Positions 1 to 6,281 of a DNA stretch of 6,671 nucleotides are shown here, in pieces. Below the pieces are notes generated by a model. The model did no database searches. It was not told the DNA's origin and was given only the letters and a program-made list of their open reading frames with translations. The position numbers and the translations under genes were made by a program. Source of the stretch: an uncultured Odoribacter sp. (GTDB taxonomy: Bacteria; Bacteroidota; Bacteroidia; Bacteroidales; Marinifilaceae). Numbering within the stretch: position 1 is the stretch's first letter; every line of letters begins with the position of its first letter. The stretch is from contig CAKVCR010000158.1 of the NCBI GenBank assembly GCA_934725835.1, positions 1 through 6,671 of the forward strand. Reading direction: 5' to 3'.

Positions 1-246
1 AAAAAATGTATCATCACCATCACCACAAAAGAGAATTTCAGTCTGGAACGCATGAAAGGTGACAAATTCAAGCAGGAACACGTATTAGACCTGCCGTTCA
101 GTTATTTCTTCCCGCAGCGTCTGAACAATCCACGTCTGGCTGGTGGACAGAACTGGAAAGTGGCATTGGACGAGAATTTCTTGTTGGTTTATAATGCCGA
201 TTTTGAGCCTGGCAAGACCTATACTGTAGAATTGGATATCGACTAA
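1..246 (+). CDS. 3' end of an unrecognised protein (C-terminal 81 residues)
   Basis: The frame is open from the left edge of the window to a TAA at 244-246, so this is the tail of a gene that begins upstream. An internal ATG at 52 could be mistaken for a start, but the same frame is open before it and encodes plausible beta-strand sequence (KCIITITTKENF). The visible part alternates hydrophobic and polar residues, with aromatic-rich segments such as LPFSYFFPQRL and a final strand-like stretch ending GKTYTVELDID. This suggests a beta-sandwich or similar C-terminal domain. I do not recognise the family, and no catalytic motif can be named from this fragment. A convincing terminator lies 23 bases after the stop, which supports this as a real gene end. 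Confidence 0.65.
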   Translation, partial: KKCIITITTKENFSLERMKGDKFKQEHVLDLPFSYFFPQRLNNPRLAGGQNWKVALDENFLLVYNADFEPGKTYTVELDID

Positions 247-269
247 ACTACTTTATATTATACTAGAAG

Positions 270-304
270 ACGCAGTCTGACAAACAACAGGCTGCGTTTT
301 TTTT
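270..304 (+). terminator. Rho-independent terminator of the left-edge gene
   Basis: An 8-bp stem (270-277 ACGCAGTC pairing with 290-297 GGCTGCGT, one G-T pair) encloses a 12-base loop and runs into an unbroken T tract to 304. It sits just after the stop at 246. It also abuts the 3' end of the minus-strand pseudogene, but the minus strand lacks a good T run after the stem, so it mainly serves the plus strand. Confidence 0.8.
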
Positions 305-819
305 ATATCATCGACAATGTTTTCAGACAATATCCTTTGCCGTAGGATGAGCGGATTTCAATTGAGTCTGCACCTTCTATGGGTCGTTCATTGATGAAAA
401 GAGTAGCGTTTCCCGTATTATACCGGCAATTCTCGCTGAGATAATAGATTTCCTGCGTATCCGGCAGTTCTTCTGTCGGAGGCAGATTGTGGCTTTGTCC
501 CTAGGCTATTTTTAGCCGCAGGGCCATTTCTTCGATAAGTGCGTCCTTGCGGATAAAGTCGGCAGTGCCGTTTTTCAGCGAGGCGATGCAATATTCCGTA
601 TAAGAGCTTAAAATCAGCACAGGAATATTCGGGTTCATGCGGTGTATCAATGAAAATAATTCCAATCTGTTTTTGCCCGGCATGCGGTAATCGAGCAGTA
701 TAATGTCCGGATTTGTTTCCTGAAATGCCATCCATGCCTCGTCACCATCGTAAACGGTGTTTACCTCAAAACCGTATTCTTCCTTCGTTTAGCATCTCCC
801 GTGACAGTACTTCCCATTT
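303..819 (-). pseudogene. Decayed OmpR-type two-component response regulator
   Basis: Read on the minus strand, this is the remnant of a DNA-binding response regulator (receiver plus winged-helix domain). The best-preserved part, 779-501, reads EEYGFEVNTVYDGDEAW followed by the phospho-acceptor motif DIILLDYRMPG (Asp codon 692-690), LILSSY (the conserved Ser/Thr) and FIRKD (the conserved Lys codon). After a TAG stop at 503-501 the same frame continues with linker-like sequence. It then gives IYYLSENCRYNTGNATLF, resembling the opening beta-hairpin of an OmpR winged helix, and IEIRSSYGKGYCLK, resembling the closing wing hairpin, before TAA at 305-303. The helices between these, roughly 50 residues in the family, are missing. 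Upstream, WEVLSREMLNE lies in another frame. One extra base at about 783 (GAAGGAAGAA) separates it from EEYGFEV, and a TGA at 822-820 precedes it. The first beta-strand with the metal-binding acidic pair is absent. There are thus at least four independent lesions, so I call it nonfunctional. The family assignment is inferred from motifs, and no partner kinase gene is visible. Confidence 0.8.
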
Positions 820-875
820 TCAACTATCTCTCATCTCTTGCTTAAATATATGACATTTATAAGACAAATATATCT

Positions 876-883
876 CAAATATA
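876..883 (-). promoter_or_regulatory. Candidate Bacteroides -7 element (TATATTTG) facing the pseudogene
   Basis: On the minus strand this octamer matches TAnnTTTG exactly. It lies about 60 bases upstream of the surviving 5' end of the response-regulator remnant, so it could be that gene's old promoter. I see no TTTG at the usual -33 spacing, and the region is very AT-rich, so a chance match is possible. Confidence 0.3.
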
Positions 884-887
884 AGAT

Positions 888-910
888 AAAGATAACAATC
901 TGTTATCTTT
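888..910. repeat. Perfect 10-bp inverted repeat with 3-base spacer
   Basis: AAAGATAACA at 888-897 and TGTTATCTTT at 901-910 are exact reverse complements around ATC. The right arm overlaps a plus-strand -7-like box. This could be an operator for a dimeric regulator or a short hairpin in a transcript. It is not followed by a T tract on the plus strand, so a terminator role there is unlikely. Confidence 0.7.
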
Positions 911-911
911 G
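904..911 (+). promoter_or_regulatory. Candidate Bacteroides -7 element (TATCTTTG), plus strand
   Basis: This is an exact match to TAnnTTTG, overlapping the right arm of the inverted repeat at 888-910. It points toward a short open frame beginning at 942. No convincing -33 TTTG is present, and no secure gene follows, so its activity is doubtful. Confidence 0.25.
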
Positions 912-1213
912 ATATGACTTTGACATAGTTTTATATTGAAAATGAGAGAAAGAGATTTGAGTGAAATTGCTAACATTCACTATTGTCACTGCATAATGCA
1001 TGCTTTATATTTACACCGGAAACAGCAAATGTTTAATTCTATATACTTGCATGTTGCTTGTACAGACAAACAGCTAGGATTTCCTTGCAATGCCAATGAA
1101 AGAGGATGGATTTATGGATTGTGAGGTGGATGATAATACATTGAAGGTTGGGATAGTTCCATGGAGGCGTGAAAGCAGAGGAATTGCAGTTGGAGGTGGC
1201 AGATGTTTTGCAG
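912..1213. other. Stretch without a supportable gene; short open frames only
   Basis: Between the inverted repeat and the end of the YeiH-type gene I find no gene I can support. A plus-strand frame from ATG 942 to TGA 1124 encodes 60 residues (begins MRERDLSEIANIHYCHC). A second from ATG 1090 to TGA 1260 encodes 56 residues. It contains VGIVPWRRESRGIAVGGG and ends two bases short of the convergent membrane-protein stop. A third frame opens at GTG 1169 and runs into the antisense of that gene. None shows a recognisable domain, a ribosome binding site or a good terminator. They may be chance frames or remnants of a decayed gene, given the pseudogene next door. Confidence 0.4.
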
Positions 1214-1245
1214 AAAAAAGAGGGCAGGTCATTGGCAAATCCTCT
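1214..1245 (-). terminator. Weak possible terminator after the YeiH-type gene
   Basis: On the minus strand, AGAGG (1245-1241) can pair with CCTCT (1223-1219) across a 17-base loop, followed by a run of five T (1218-1214). It lies 17 bases after the stop codon, in the expected place. The stem is short and the loop long, so this is a weak candidate. Confidence 0.3.
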
Positions 1246-1261
1246 CGCTTTTTATTTTGAA

Positions 1262-2545
1262 TTATCCCCACATCGGTTTTACAATGCCAAAGAGTATGCA
1301 GGCTATGATGAATGTGACAATGATATTGAATGTCTGTGCGGTGAGAAAAGACCACATCAGGTTGCGGTTCTCACGTGAGATGATGTCTTTTAGTCTGGTT
1401 TCAAGCCCTACACATACAAATGCGAGGCTGAAAAAGAGTGAACTGAACATTTTGGCAACACCCGGCTCTATGAGCTTGCCTTTGGCATTGAGGTGGAATA
1501 CATCGTTTACCTGACAGATGCTGAAAACCAAAGAGGCAACCACAAACCCGATGATGAATTTAGGGAATTTTTCCCATACGATATGCAATGAGGGGGCATT
1601 GTTGCTTTTTTCTCCACGGGTTGAAAGATAGAGGGCGATGAAAAAGGCTACCAGACCGATGAGTACGTTCTGTGCTCCTTTGATAATCATGGCATGTTGG
1701 TTGGAAAGTTCGCTGACTATGGCACTCGAAGCGGCAACTCCACTGGTGGTGTCGATGGTGCCGCCTATCCAGGCTCCGGTGACTTCCTGTATGATTTTGG
1801 GGTCGTCAAAAAGATGCGGGAGTATCAGACCGGCAAGCCAAGGCATCAAGTATATCATCGGTACTACGATAATCAGTACGAGAGATACGATGTACGAGAG
1901 TTTGCGGTCGTCGCCTCCGGCTACGCGGGCTGCTGTGATACAAGCGGATACTCCACAGATGGACACTCCGCTGGAAAGTATCATGGCTGAACGTTGGTCT
2001 ACACCCAGACGGCGCGAAATATTGTAGGCGAAAAACCATACGATACTGACTACAAGGATGGCCTGGAGTAGACCGATGGTGCCGGATTTCATAACATCAC
2101 TGAAGAGAATGGTGGCACCGAGGCATACTACACCGATTTTGATAAAGTATTCGCTTTGTATGGCAGGCTTCATCCAAGTTGGTATATGAAACAGGTTGCG
2201 GATGAGAAGACCGAAGATGACAGAGAAGAACACAGATTCGAATCCGTAGTAGGATACTTGTGGGATGGATGCTACGATTTGTGCGATAAGCGAAATTGTG
2301 AAAACAGCTATCAATGATTTAAACAGACCTTCAAGCGGTTTGCCGAGCATGAGCCAGCCGATGTAGAGGGCGCCCAGTACGATTATAAAGAGATAGAGTG
2401 TGTTTTGCCAGTTTTCAAAACTGAGCAGGTCTTTGGGAATCCGTGGCAGGTGGTTGGGGATGATGGCTGCGAGAGCCAATAAAATTGCACTGACGGCAAC
2501 TACTATCCAGTCTTCTGTCTTGAATTGTGCGAACCATTTTTTCAT
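1262..2545 (-). CDS. YeiH-type putative sulfate exporter family membrane protein
   Basis: This is a 427-residue polytopic inner-membrane protein of the YeiH/UPF0324 type, annotated in databases as the putative sulfate exporter (PSE) family. The substrate is largely presumed. Hydrophobic segments are visible at about residues 13-30, 49-67, 76-93, 101-118, 133-149, 157-175, 188-207, 217-244, 289-308, 329-346, 367-383 and 401-421. Family-type motifs include EYFIKIGVVCLGATILF (132-148), SGVSICGVSA (192-201), GAWIGGTIDTTSGVAA (257-272), KGAQN (289-293) and CVGLETRLKD (378-387). I chose the ATG at 2545-2543 (MKKWFAQFKTEDW). An in-frame ATG at 2608 would add 21 polar residues (MHKNKLLCHPNF and on) unlike a membrane protein start, and these overlap a -7-like box. 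It is longer than E. coli YeiH (about 349 residues), with extra hydrophobic segments before the shared core. No Shine-Dalgarno is present; the leader is A-rich (AAAAAACAAGACACAACA). It is transcribed divergently from htpG. No LysR-type regulator, a common neighbour of YeiH in proteobacteria, is present here. Confidence 0.9.
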   Translation of the reverse strand: MKKWFAQFKTEDWIVVAVSAILLALAAIIPNHLPRIPKDLLSFENWQNTLYLFIIVLGALYIGWLMLGKPLEGLFKSLIAVFTISLIAQIVASIPQVSYYGFESVFFSVIFGLLIRNLFHIPTWMKPAIQSEYFIKIGVVCLGATILFSDVMKSGTIGLLQAILVVSIVWFFAYNISRRLGVDQRSAMILSSGVSICGVSACITAARVAGGDDRKLSYIVSLVLIIVVPMIYLMPWLAGLILPHLFDDPKIIQEVTGAWIGGTIDTTSGVAASSAIVSELSNQHAMIIKGAQNVLIGLVAFFIALYLSTRGEKSNNAPSLHIVWEKFPKFIIGFVVASLVFSICQVNDVFHLNAKGKLIEPGVAKMFSSLFFSLAFVCVGLETRLKDIISRENRNLMWSFLTAQTFNIIVTFIIACILFGIVKPMWG

Positions 2546-2548
2546 TGT

Positions 2549-2565
2549 TGTGTCTTGTTTTTTAT
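2549..2565. repeat. Direct repeat copy 1, in the YeiH-type gene leader
   Basis: TGTGTCTTG followed by six T and AT. The same sequence with seven T recurs at 2640-2657, 91 bases away. Read on the minus strand, this copy ends three bases before the YeiH-type start codon, so it is the translation initiation leader of that gene. Confidence 0.6.
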
Positions 2566-2585
2566 TGTTGATGAAATTCGGATGG

Positions 2586-2593
2586 CAAAGTAA
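2586..2593 (-). promoter_or_regulatory. Possible -7 element for the YeiH-type gene (TTACTTTG)
   Basis: On the minus strand TTACTTTG differs from TAnnTTTG at one position and lies about 41 bases upstream of the chosen start codon. No TTTG stands at the usual -33 distance. Its placement supports the shorter start at 2545, because a transcript from here would not contain the ATG at 2608. Confidence 0.3.
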
Positions 2594-2639
2594 TTTATTT
2601 TTGTGCAAAATCTATTACGTGTAAATGCGTATTTAAGGA

Positions 2640-2657
2640 TGTGTCTTGTTTTTTTAT
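2640..2657. repeat. Direct repeat copy 2, between the two divergent genes
   Basis: TGTGTCTTG followed by seven T and AT, matching 2549-2565 apart from one extra T. This copy lies roughly 90 bases upstream of the htpG start and upstream of the presumed YeiH-type promoter. Confidence 0.6.
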
Positions 2658-2746
2658 CTGTCTTTTTGTCACATTTTTGCTTATGGCATGGCTATTGTGT
2701 TAGAATAGGCGTTGATTTTGTAATTAATAACTAAAAATATAATATT
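2658..2746 (+). promoter_or_regulatory. htpG upstream region, promoter not resolved
   Basis: The htpG promoter must lie in this stretch or just to its left. Two weak candidates are visible. One is TGATTTTG at 2713-2720, one mismatch from TAnnTTTG but without an upstream TTTG. The other is TTTG at 2676-2679 spaced 21 bases from a poor TAGAATAG at 2701-2708. I see no CIRCE-type inverted repeat, which would mark HrcA heat-shock control. The last 27 bases before the ATG are almost entirely A and T, with no Shine-Dalgarno, as is common in Bacteroides. Confidence 0.3.
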
Positions 2747-4798
2747 ATGACTAGTGGAAAGATAGGAGTATCGACACAGAATTTATTTCCGATTATCAAG
2801 AAGTTTTTGTATTCAGACCATGACATATTTCTCCGTGAAATTGTTTCTAATGCAGTGGATGCTACTCAAAAATTGAAAGTATTGGCATCTGCCGGAGAGT
2901 TTAAGGGAGAAACGGCAGGTTTAAAAGTAGTGGTGAAGGCTGACAAAGCGGCAGGTACTCTGACGGTATCGGATAATGGTATCGGTATGACTCAGGAAGA
3001 GGTGGAGAAATATATCAACCAAATTGCTTTTTCTGGAGCTGAGGAGTTTTTGGAAAAACATAAGGATGATGCTGCCACGATTATCGGTCATTTCGGTCTG
3101 GGTTTCTACTCGGCCTTCATGGTGAGCGATAAGGTGGAAATTGTCACTAAATCTTATAAAGAGGGGGCTCAGGCTGTAAGATGGATAGGTGAAGGAGATA
3201 CCGAGTATACGTTGGAGAATGCTGAGAAAGCAGAACGCGGTACGGATATCATCATGCATATTGCAGAAGAAGAGAAGGATTTTCTGGAAGACAATAAAGT
3301 GCAGGAGTTGTTGACTAAGTATTGCAAGTTCTTGCCCGTGGAAATCGTTTTTGGAAAAAAGAAAGAGTGGAAAGACGGCAAGTATGAAGAGACGAGCGAG
3401 GATAATATTATCAATGATACGAATCCTTTGTGGACTCGTAAGCCTGCCGACTTGAAGGAGGAGGATTATCTGAAGTTTTACCGTGAATTGTATCCGATGG
3501 GTCAGGACCCACTGTTCCATATTCATTTGAATGTGGATTATCCGTTTAATCTGACAGGTATTCTGTATTTCCCAAAGATTGATAATAAGTTTGAAATTCA
3601 GAAGAATAAGATTCAGTTGTATTGTAATCAGGTATATGTTTCCGATTCTGTGGAGGGTATCGTACCGGAATATTTGACTTTGTTACATGGAGTGATTGAT
3701 TCTCCGGATATTCCGTTGAATGTTTCCCGTTCGTATTTGCAGAGCGATCGCAATGTGAAGAAGATTTCCAGTCATATTACCAAGAAAGTGGCAGACAGTC
3801 TGACTGATATTTTCAAGAATAGTCGTGAGGATTACGAGAAGAAATGGGACGATTTGAAGATTTTTATCCAATATGGAATGCTGACAGATGAGAAATTTGC
3901 TGAAAGAGCTAATAATATTGTGTTACTTAAGAATACTGAAGGCAAATATTTCACGTTGGAGGAATATGATAATCTAGTCTCTGCCAATCAGACTGATAAA
4001 GATAAGAATGTTGTGTATCTATATGCTACAGATGTTCAGGAACAATACACATATATTCAGGCAGCTAAGGAACGCGGATATGACGTTCTTGTGATGGATG
4101 GTCAGTTGGATACTCATTTTATTAATCATCTGGAGCAGAAGCAGGCTAATCACCGTTTCTTGCGAGTTGACTCGGATGTGGTTGATAAGTTGATTGCAAA
4201 AGAGGACGTGAAAGGCACTTCTTGGAGTGATGCTGAACAGGATGAAATGCGTGATGTGTTTAATGCTCAGTTGCCGACTGAAGGCGGAATGTATATTGTT
4301 AATTTTGAGTCGTTGGGTGAGAATGCAGATCCGGTTGTTATTACCCGTTCTGAGTTTATGCGTCGTATGAAAGAGATGGCTGCAATGAATCCGGGAATGG
4401 GATTCTATGGTGCGATGAACGATCAGTTTACGTTGGTTGTGAATACAGATCATAAGTTGGTGAAAGGAATTTTGGACGATGAGCGTAAGGCAATGGCCGA
4501 TAAATTGCAGCCGATTGACACTGAAATGAAAGACATTGAAGGCAAGAATGCTGAAATCGATGCTCTGAATAAGGATAAGAAGGATGACGAGATACCGCAG
4601 GTGGATAAAGATCGCAAGCAAGAGTATACCAATAAGTTGGAAAATCTCCGTAAGCAGAAACAATCTTTATTGCAGGAGTATAGCAAAGGCAATAAGGTTG
4701 TGGGACAATTGATAGACTTAGCTTTATTGGCAAATGGTCTGTTAAAAGGCGAGGCTCTGAACCGTTTTGTCAAGAGAAGTGTAGATTTAATTAAATAA
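2747..4798 (+). CDS. htpG: HtpG, bacterial Hsp90 molecular chaperone
   Basis: This is a cytoplasmic ATP-dependent dimeric chaperone of 683 residues. The N-terminal GHKL ATPase domain (about 1-215) shows all nucleotide-binding motifs: FLREIVSNAVDA (catalytic-type Glu31, Mg-binding-type Asn35), SDNGIGMT (Asp76), the lid and glycine-rich motif GHFGLGFYSAFMVSD (114-128), and GTDI (165-168). The middle domain carries the catalytic-loop motif LNVSRSYLQSD, with Arg328 and Gln332 at the positions that contact ATP in Hsp90 proteins. The C-terminal dimerisation domain ends in VVGQLIDLALLANGLLKGEALNRFVKRS without the eukaryotic MEEVD tail, as expected for bacteria. Residues about 575-650 form a strongly charged, probably coiled-coil segment absent from E. 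coli HtpG (624 residues), which accounts for most of the extra length. The ATG at 2747 gives the family's usual N-terminus (GKIGVSTQNLFPIIKKFLYSDHDIFLRE). It is monocistronic by appearance, with divergent sequence upstream and a terminator 29 bases after the stop. Confidence 0.98.
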   Translation: MTSGKIGVSTQNLFPIIKKFLYSDHDIFLREIVSNAVDATQKLKVLASAGEFKGETAGLKVVVKADKAAGTLTVSDNGIGMTQEEVEKYINQIAFSGAEEFLEKHKDDAATIIGHFGLGFYSAFMVSDKVEIVTKSYKEGAQAVRWIGEGDTEYTLENAEKAERGTDIIMHIAEEEKDFLEDNKVQELLTKYCKFLPVEIVFGKKKEWKDGKYEETSEDNIINDTNPLWTRKPADLKEEDYLKFYRELYPMGQDPLFHIHLNVDYPFNLTGILYFPKIDNKFEIQKNKIQLYCNQVYVSDSVEGIVPEYLTLLHGVIDSPDIPLNVSRSYLQSDRNVKKISSHITKKVADSLTDIFKNSREDYEKKWDDLKIFIQYGMLTDEKFAERANNIVLLKNTEGKYFTLEEYDNLVSANQTDKDKNVVYLYATDVQEQYTYIQAAKERGYDVLVMDGQLDTHFINHLEQKQANHRFLRVDSDVVDKLIAKEDVKGTSWSDAEQDEMRDVFNAQLPTEGGMYIVNFESLGENADPVVITRSEFMRRMKEMAAMNPGMGFYGAMNDQFTLVVNTDHKLVKGILDDERKAMADKLQPIDTEMKDIEGKNAEIDALNKDKKDDEIPQVDKDRKQEYTNKLENLRKQKQSLLQEYSKGNKVVGQLIDLALLANGLLKGEALNRFVKRSVDLIK

Positions 4799-4826
4799 TT
4801 GGCAGGTGATTCCTGTTATAATGGCG

Positions 4827-4862
4827 ATGGCAATCTGTTTAAGCGGGTTGCCATTGTTTTTT
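4827..4862 (+). terminator. Rho-independent terminator of htpG
   Basis: ATGGCAATC (4827-4835) pairs with GGTTGCCAT (4846-4854), giving 9 bp with one G-T pair around a 10-base loop. TG and then six T (4857-4862) follow. It begins 29 bases after the htpG stop and separates htpG from the nfo run. Confidence 0.85.
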
Positions 4863-4897
4863 AATATTCCTTTAAGTGTCTTTGTGTGGGAAATATA

Positions 4898-4905
4898 TAA
4901 CTTTG
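4898..4905 (+). promoter_or_regulatory. Probable -7 element of the nfo promoter (TAACTTTG)
   Basis: This is an exact match to the Bacteroides -7 consensus TAnnTTTG, followed by C, 30 bases before the nfo start codon. It lies downstream of the htpG terminator, where a new promoter is needed. A TTTG at 4881-4884 is too close (13 bases) to be a standard -33 element, and none lies at 19-21 bases. Confidence 0.6.
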
Positions 4906-4935
4906 CGGATATTGGATTATTAAAATATTATTGTG

Positions 4936-5778
4936 ATGAGAAAATATATAGGAGCACATGTGAGTGCTTCGGGAGGAGTGGAAAATGCTCCAGAGAATGC
5001 AAAAAAGATAGGTGCTAAGGCTTTTGCATTGTTTACTAAGAATCAGCGTCAGTGGGTTTCTGCGCCTTTGTCGGATAACAGTATCCATTTGTTTAAGCAA
5101 CGGTGTGAGAATTATGGCTTTGCAGCAGAGCATATCTTGCCGCATGACAGCTATTTGATTAATTTGGGAAATCCGGATAATGAGGCTCTGGAAAAGTCAC
5201 GAACGGCTTTTTTGGACGAAATGCAACGTTGTGAACAGTTGGGATTGAAATTGCTGAATTTTCATCCGGGAAGTTCGTTGAAGAAAGTTTCGGATGAAGA
5301 GTGTTTAAAGACAATCGCCGAATCCATTAATATGACGTTGGATAAGACGCGGGGAGTGTGTGCCGTGATTGAAAATACAGCTGGGCAGGGTTCTAATCTG
5401 GGGTATTCATTCGAGCAACTGGCTTATATTATAGAACGAGTGGAGGATAAATCTCGTGTAGGAGTCTGTTTGGATACATGTCATGCTTTTGCTGCCGGCT
5501 ATGATTTGAAAAGCGAAAGTGGCTTTACTGAAACTTTCGAACATTTTGAAAACATTGTTGGTTTTCAATATCTACGGGGTATGCACCTGAATGATTCTAA
5601 AAAAGGATTGAATTCTCGAGTAGACCGCCACGAAGTGTTAGGTAAAGGAGAGTTAGGGTTGGATACATTCCGAATGTTGATGAAAGACGAACGTTTTGAC
5701 AATATTCCTTTAATTTTGGAGACTCCAGATGAAGAGGCATGGCAAGGCGAAATAGAGATGTTATATGCAATGCAATGA
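4936..5778 (+). CDS. nfo: Endonuclease IV (AP endonuclease, Nfo/AP2 family)
   Basis: This 280-residue enzyme cleaves the DNA backbone 5' of abasic sites and removes blocked 3' ends in base excision repair. It has a TIM-barrel fold with three metal ions, usually zinc. All nine metal ligands known from E. coli Nfo are present, each shifted by one residue: His70, His110, Glu146, Asp180, His183, His217, Asp230, His232 and Glu262. They fall in the family signatures ENTAGQGSNLG (146-156), GVCLDTCHAFAAGYD (176-190) and MHLNDSKKGLNSRVDRHEVLGKG (216-238). The N-terminus GAHVSASGG and FTKNQRQW (33-40) are also typical, and the length matches E. coli (285). I start at ATG 4936 rather than the in-frame GTG three bases earlier. 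No Shine-Dalgarno is visible. Its stop overlaps the next start by four bases, so it heads a coupled operon. Confidence 0.97.
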   Translation: MRKYIGAHVSASGGVENAPENAKKIGAKAFALFTKNQRQWVSAPLSDNSIHLFKQRCENYGFAAEHILPHDSYLINLGNPDNEALEKSRTAFLDEMQRCEQLGLKLLNFHPGSSLKKVSDEECLKTIAESINMTLDKTRGVCAVIENTAGQGSNLGYSFEQLAYIIERVEDKSRVGVCLDTCHAFAAGYDLKSESGFTETFEHFENIVGFQYLRGMHLNDSKKGLNSRVDRHEVLGKGELGLDTFRMLMKDERFDNIPLILETPDEEAWQGEIEMLYAMQ

Positions 5779-6281
5779 GGGTAGGATTATTGTCGGATAC
5801 ACATGGATGGCTTGATAAACGGGTCGTGAAATTCTTTGAAGAATGCGAAGAAGTGTGGCATTGTGGTGATATAGGAGCGATGTCTGTGATTGAGGAATTA
5901 CAGAAGCATTTTCGTGTGAGGGCTGTATATGGCAATATAGATGGAGGGGAAATTCGATTGGTGTTGAACGGAGTTGAGATATTTGAATGTGAGGGGGTTA
6001 AAGTGGTAATGACACACATAGGGGGATATCCCAGACATTATGATTCCGGTATTCGGAATGTTTTGTTGAAAGAACACCCGAAGCTTTTTGTTTGTGGACA
6101 TTCGCATATCTTGAAGGTGATGTACGATAAATCTCTGGATTGTCTACATATTAATCCGGGTGCGGCCGGGAAGTTTGGATTTCATAAAGTGTGTACAATC
6201 ATACGTTTTGTGATTGAGGCAGGGAAAATAAAGGACTTGGAAGTTTTGGAGTTTGATAAATATAGTAAATATACGATATGA
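5775..6281 (+). CDS. YfcE/MJ0936-type metallophosphoesterase
   Basis: This is a 168-residue cytoplasmic protein of the calcineurin-like phosphoesterase superfamily, single-domain YfcE type. Members hydrolyse phosphodiesters such as bis-pNPP in vitro with a two-metal centre; the natural substrate is generally unknown. The full metal-site set is visible in order: SDTHG (Asp8, His10), CGDIG (Asp32), GNID (Asn54), THIG (His81) and GHSH (His109, His111), followed by NPGAAG. I chose ATG 5775 because it places the SDTHG strand at the very N-terminus, as in the family. An upstream ATG at 5739 would add 12 residues wholly inside nfo. The start overlaps the nfo stop as ATGA (5775-5778), and the stop at 6279-6281 overlaps the next gene's ATG in the same way. 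This arrangement favours translational coupling. Confidence 0.93.
   Translation: MRVGLLSDTHGWLDKRVVKFFEECEEVWHCGDIGAMSVIEELQKHFRVRAVYGNIDGGEIRLVLNGVEIFECEGVKVVMTHIGGYPRHYDSGIRNVLLKEHPKLFVCGHSHILKVMYDKSLDCLHINPGAAGKFGFHKVCTIIRFVIEAGKIKDLEVLEFDKYSKYTI

Noticed and set aside
6..26. ATG TAT CAT CAC CAT CAC CAC, which would encode M-Y-HHHHH, like an engineered histidine tag
   Set aside because: It is out of frame with the gene that runs through this point, and its own frame stops after about 16 residues at TGA. No vector-like sequence follows, so it is coincidence.
418..735. A 105-residue minus-strand frame overlapping the response-regulator remnant
   Set aside because: It is shifted relative to the frame with the receiver motifs and has no domain-like sequence. 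The family signals lie in the other frame.
888..910. The inverted repeat as a transcription terminator
   Set aside because: The stem is mostly A-T pairs and no T tract follows on the plus strand. No gene ends close upstream.
1074..1355. A 93-residue minus-strand frame overlapping the end of the YeiH-type gene
   Set aside because: It overlaps the well-supported membrane-protein gene on the same strand in a different frame and shows no family resemblance.
2921..3526. A 201-residue minus-strand frame inside htpG
   Set aside because: It is antisense to a fully conserved chaperone domain and has no recognisable motif or initiation signal; such shadow frames are common opposite long genes.
4019..4663. 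A 214-residue minus-strand frame inside htpG
   Set aside because: It is antisense to the HtpG middle and C-terminal domains. Its Ile/Leu/His-rich composition is what reverse reading of the sense codons would give.
4806..5018. A 70-residue plus-strand frame spanning the htpG terminator and the nfo start
   Set aside because: It covers the terminator hairpin and the nfo promoter element and overlaps nfo in another frame, so it is not a gene.
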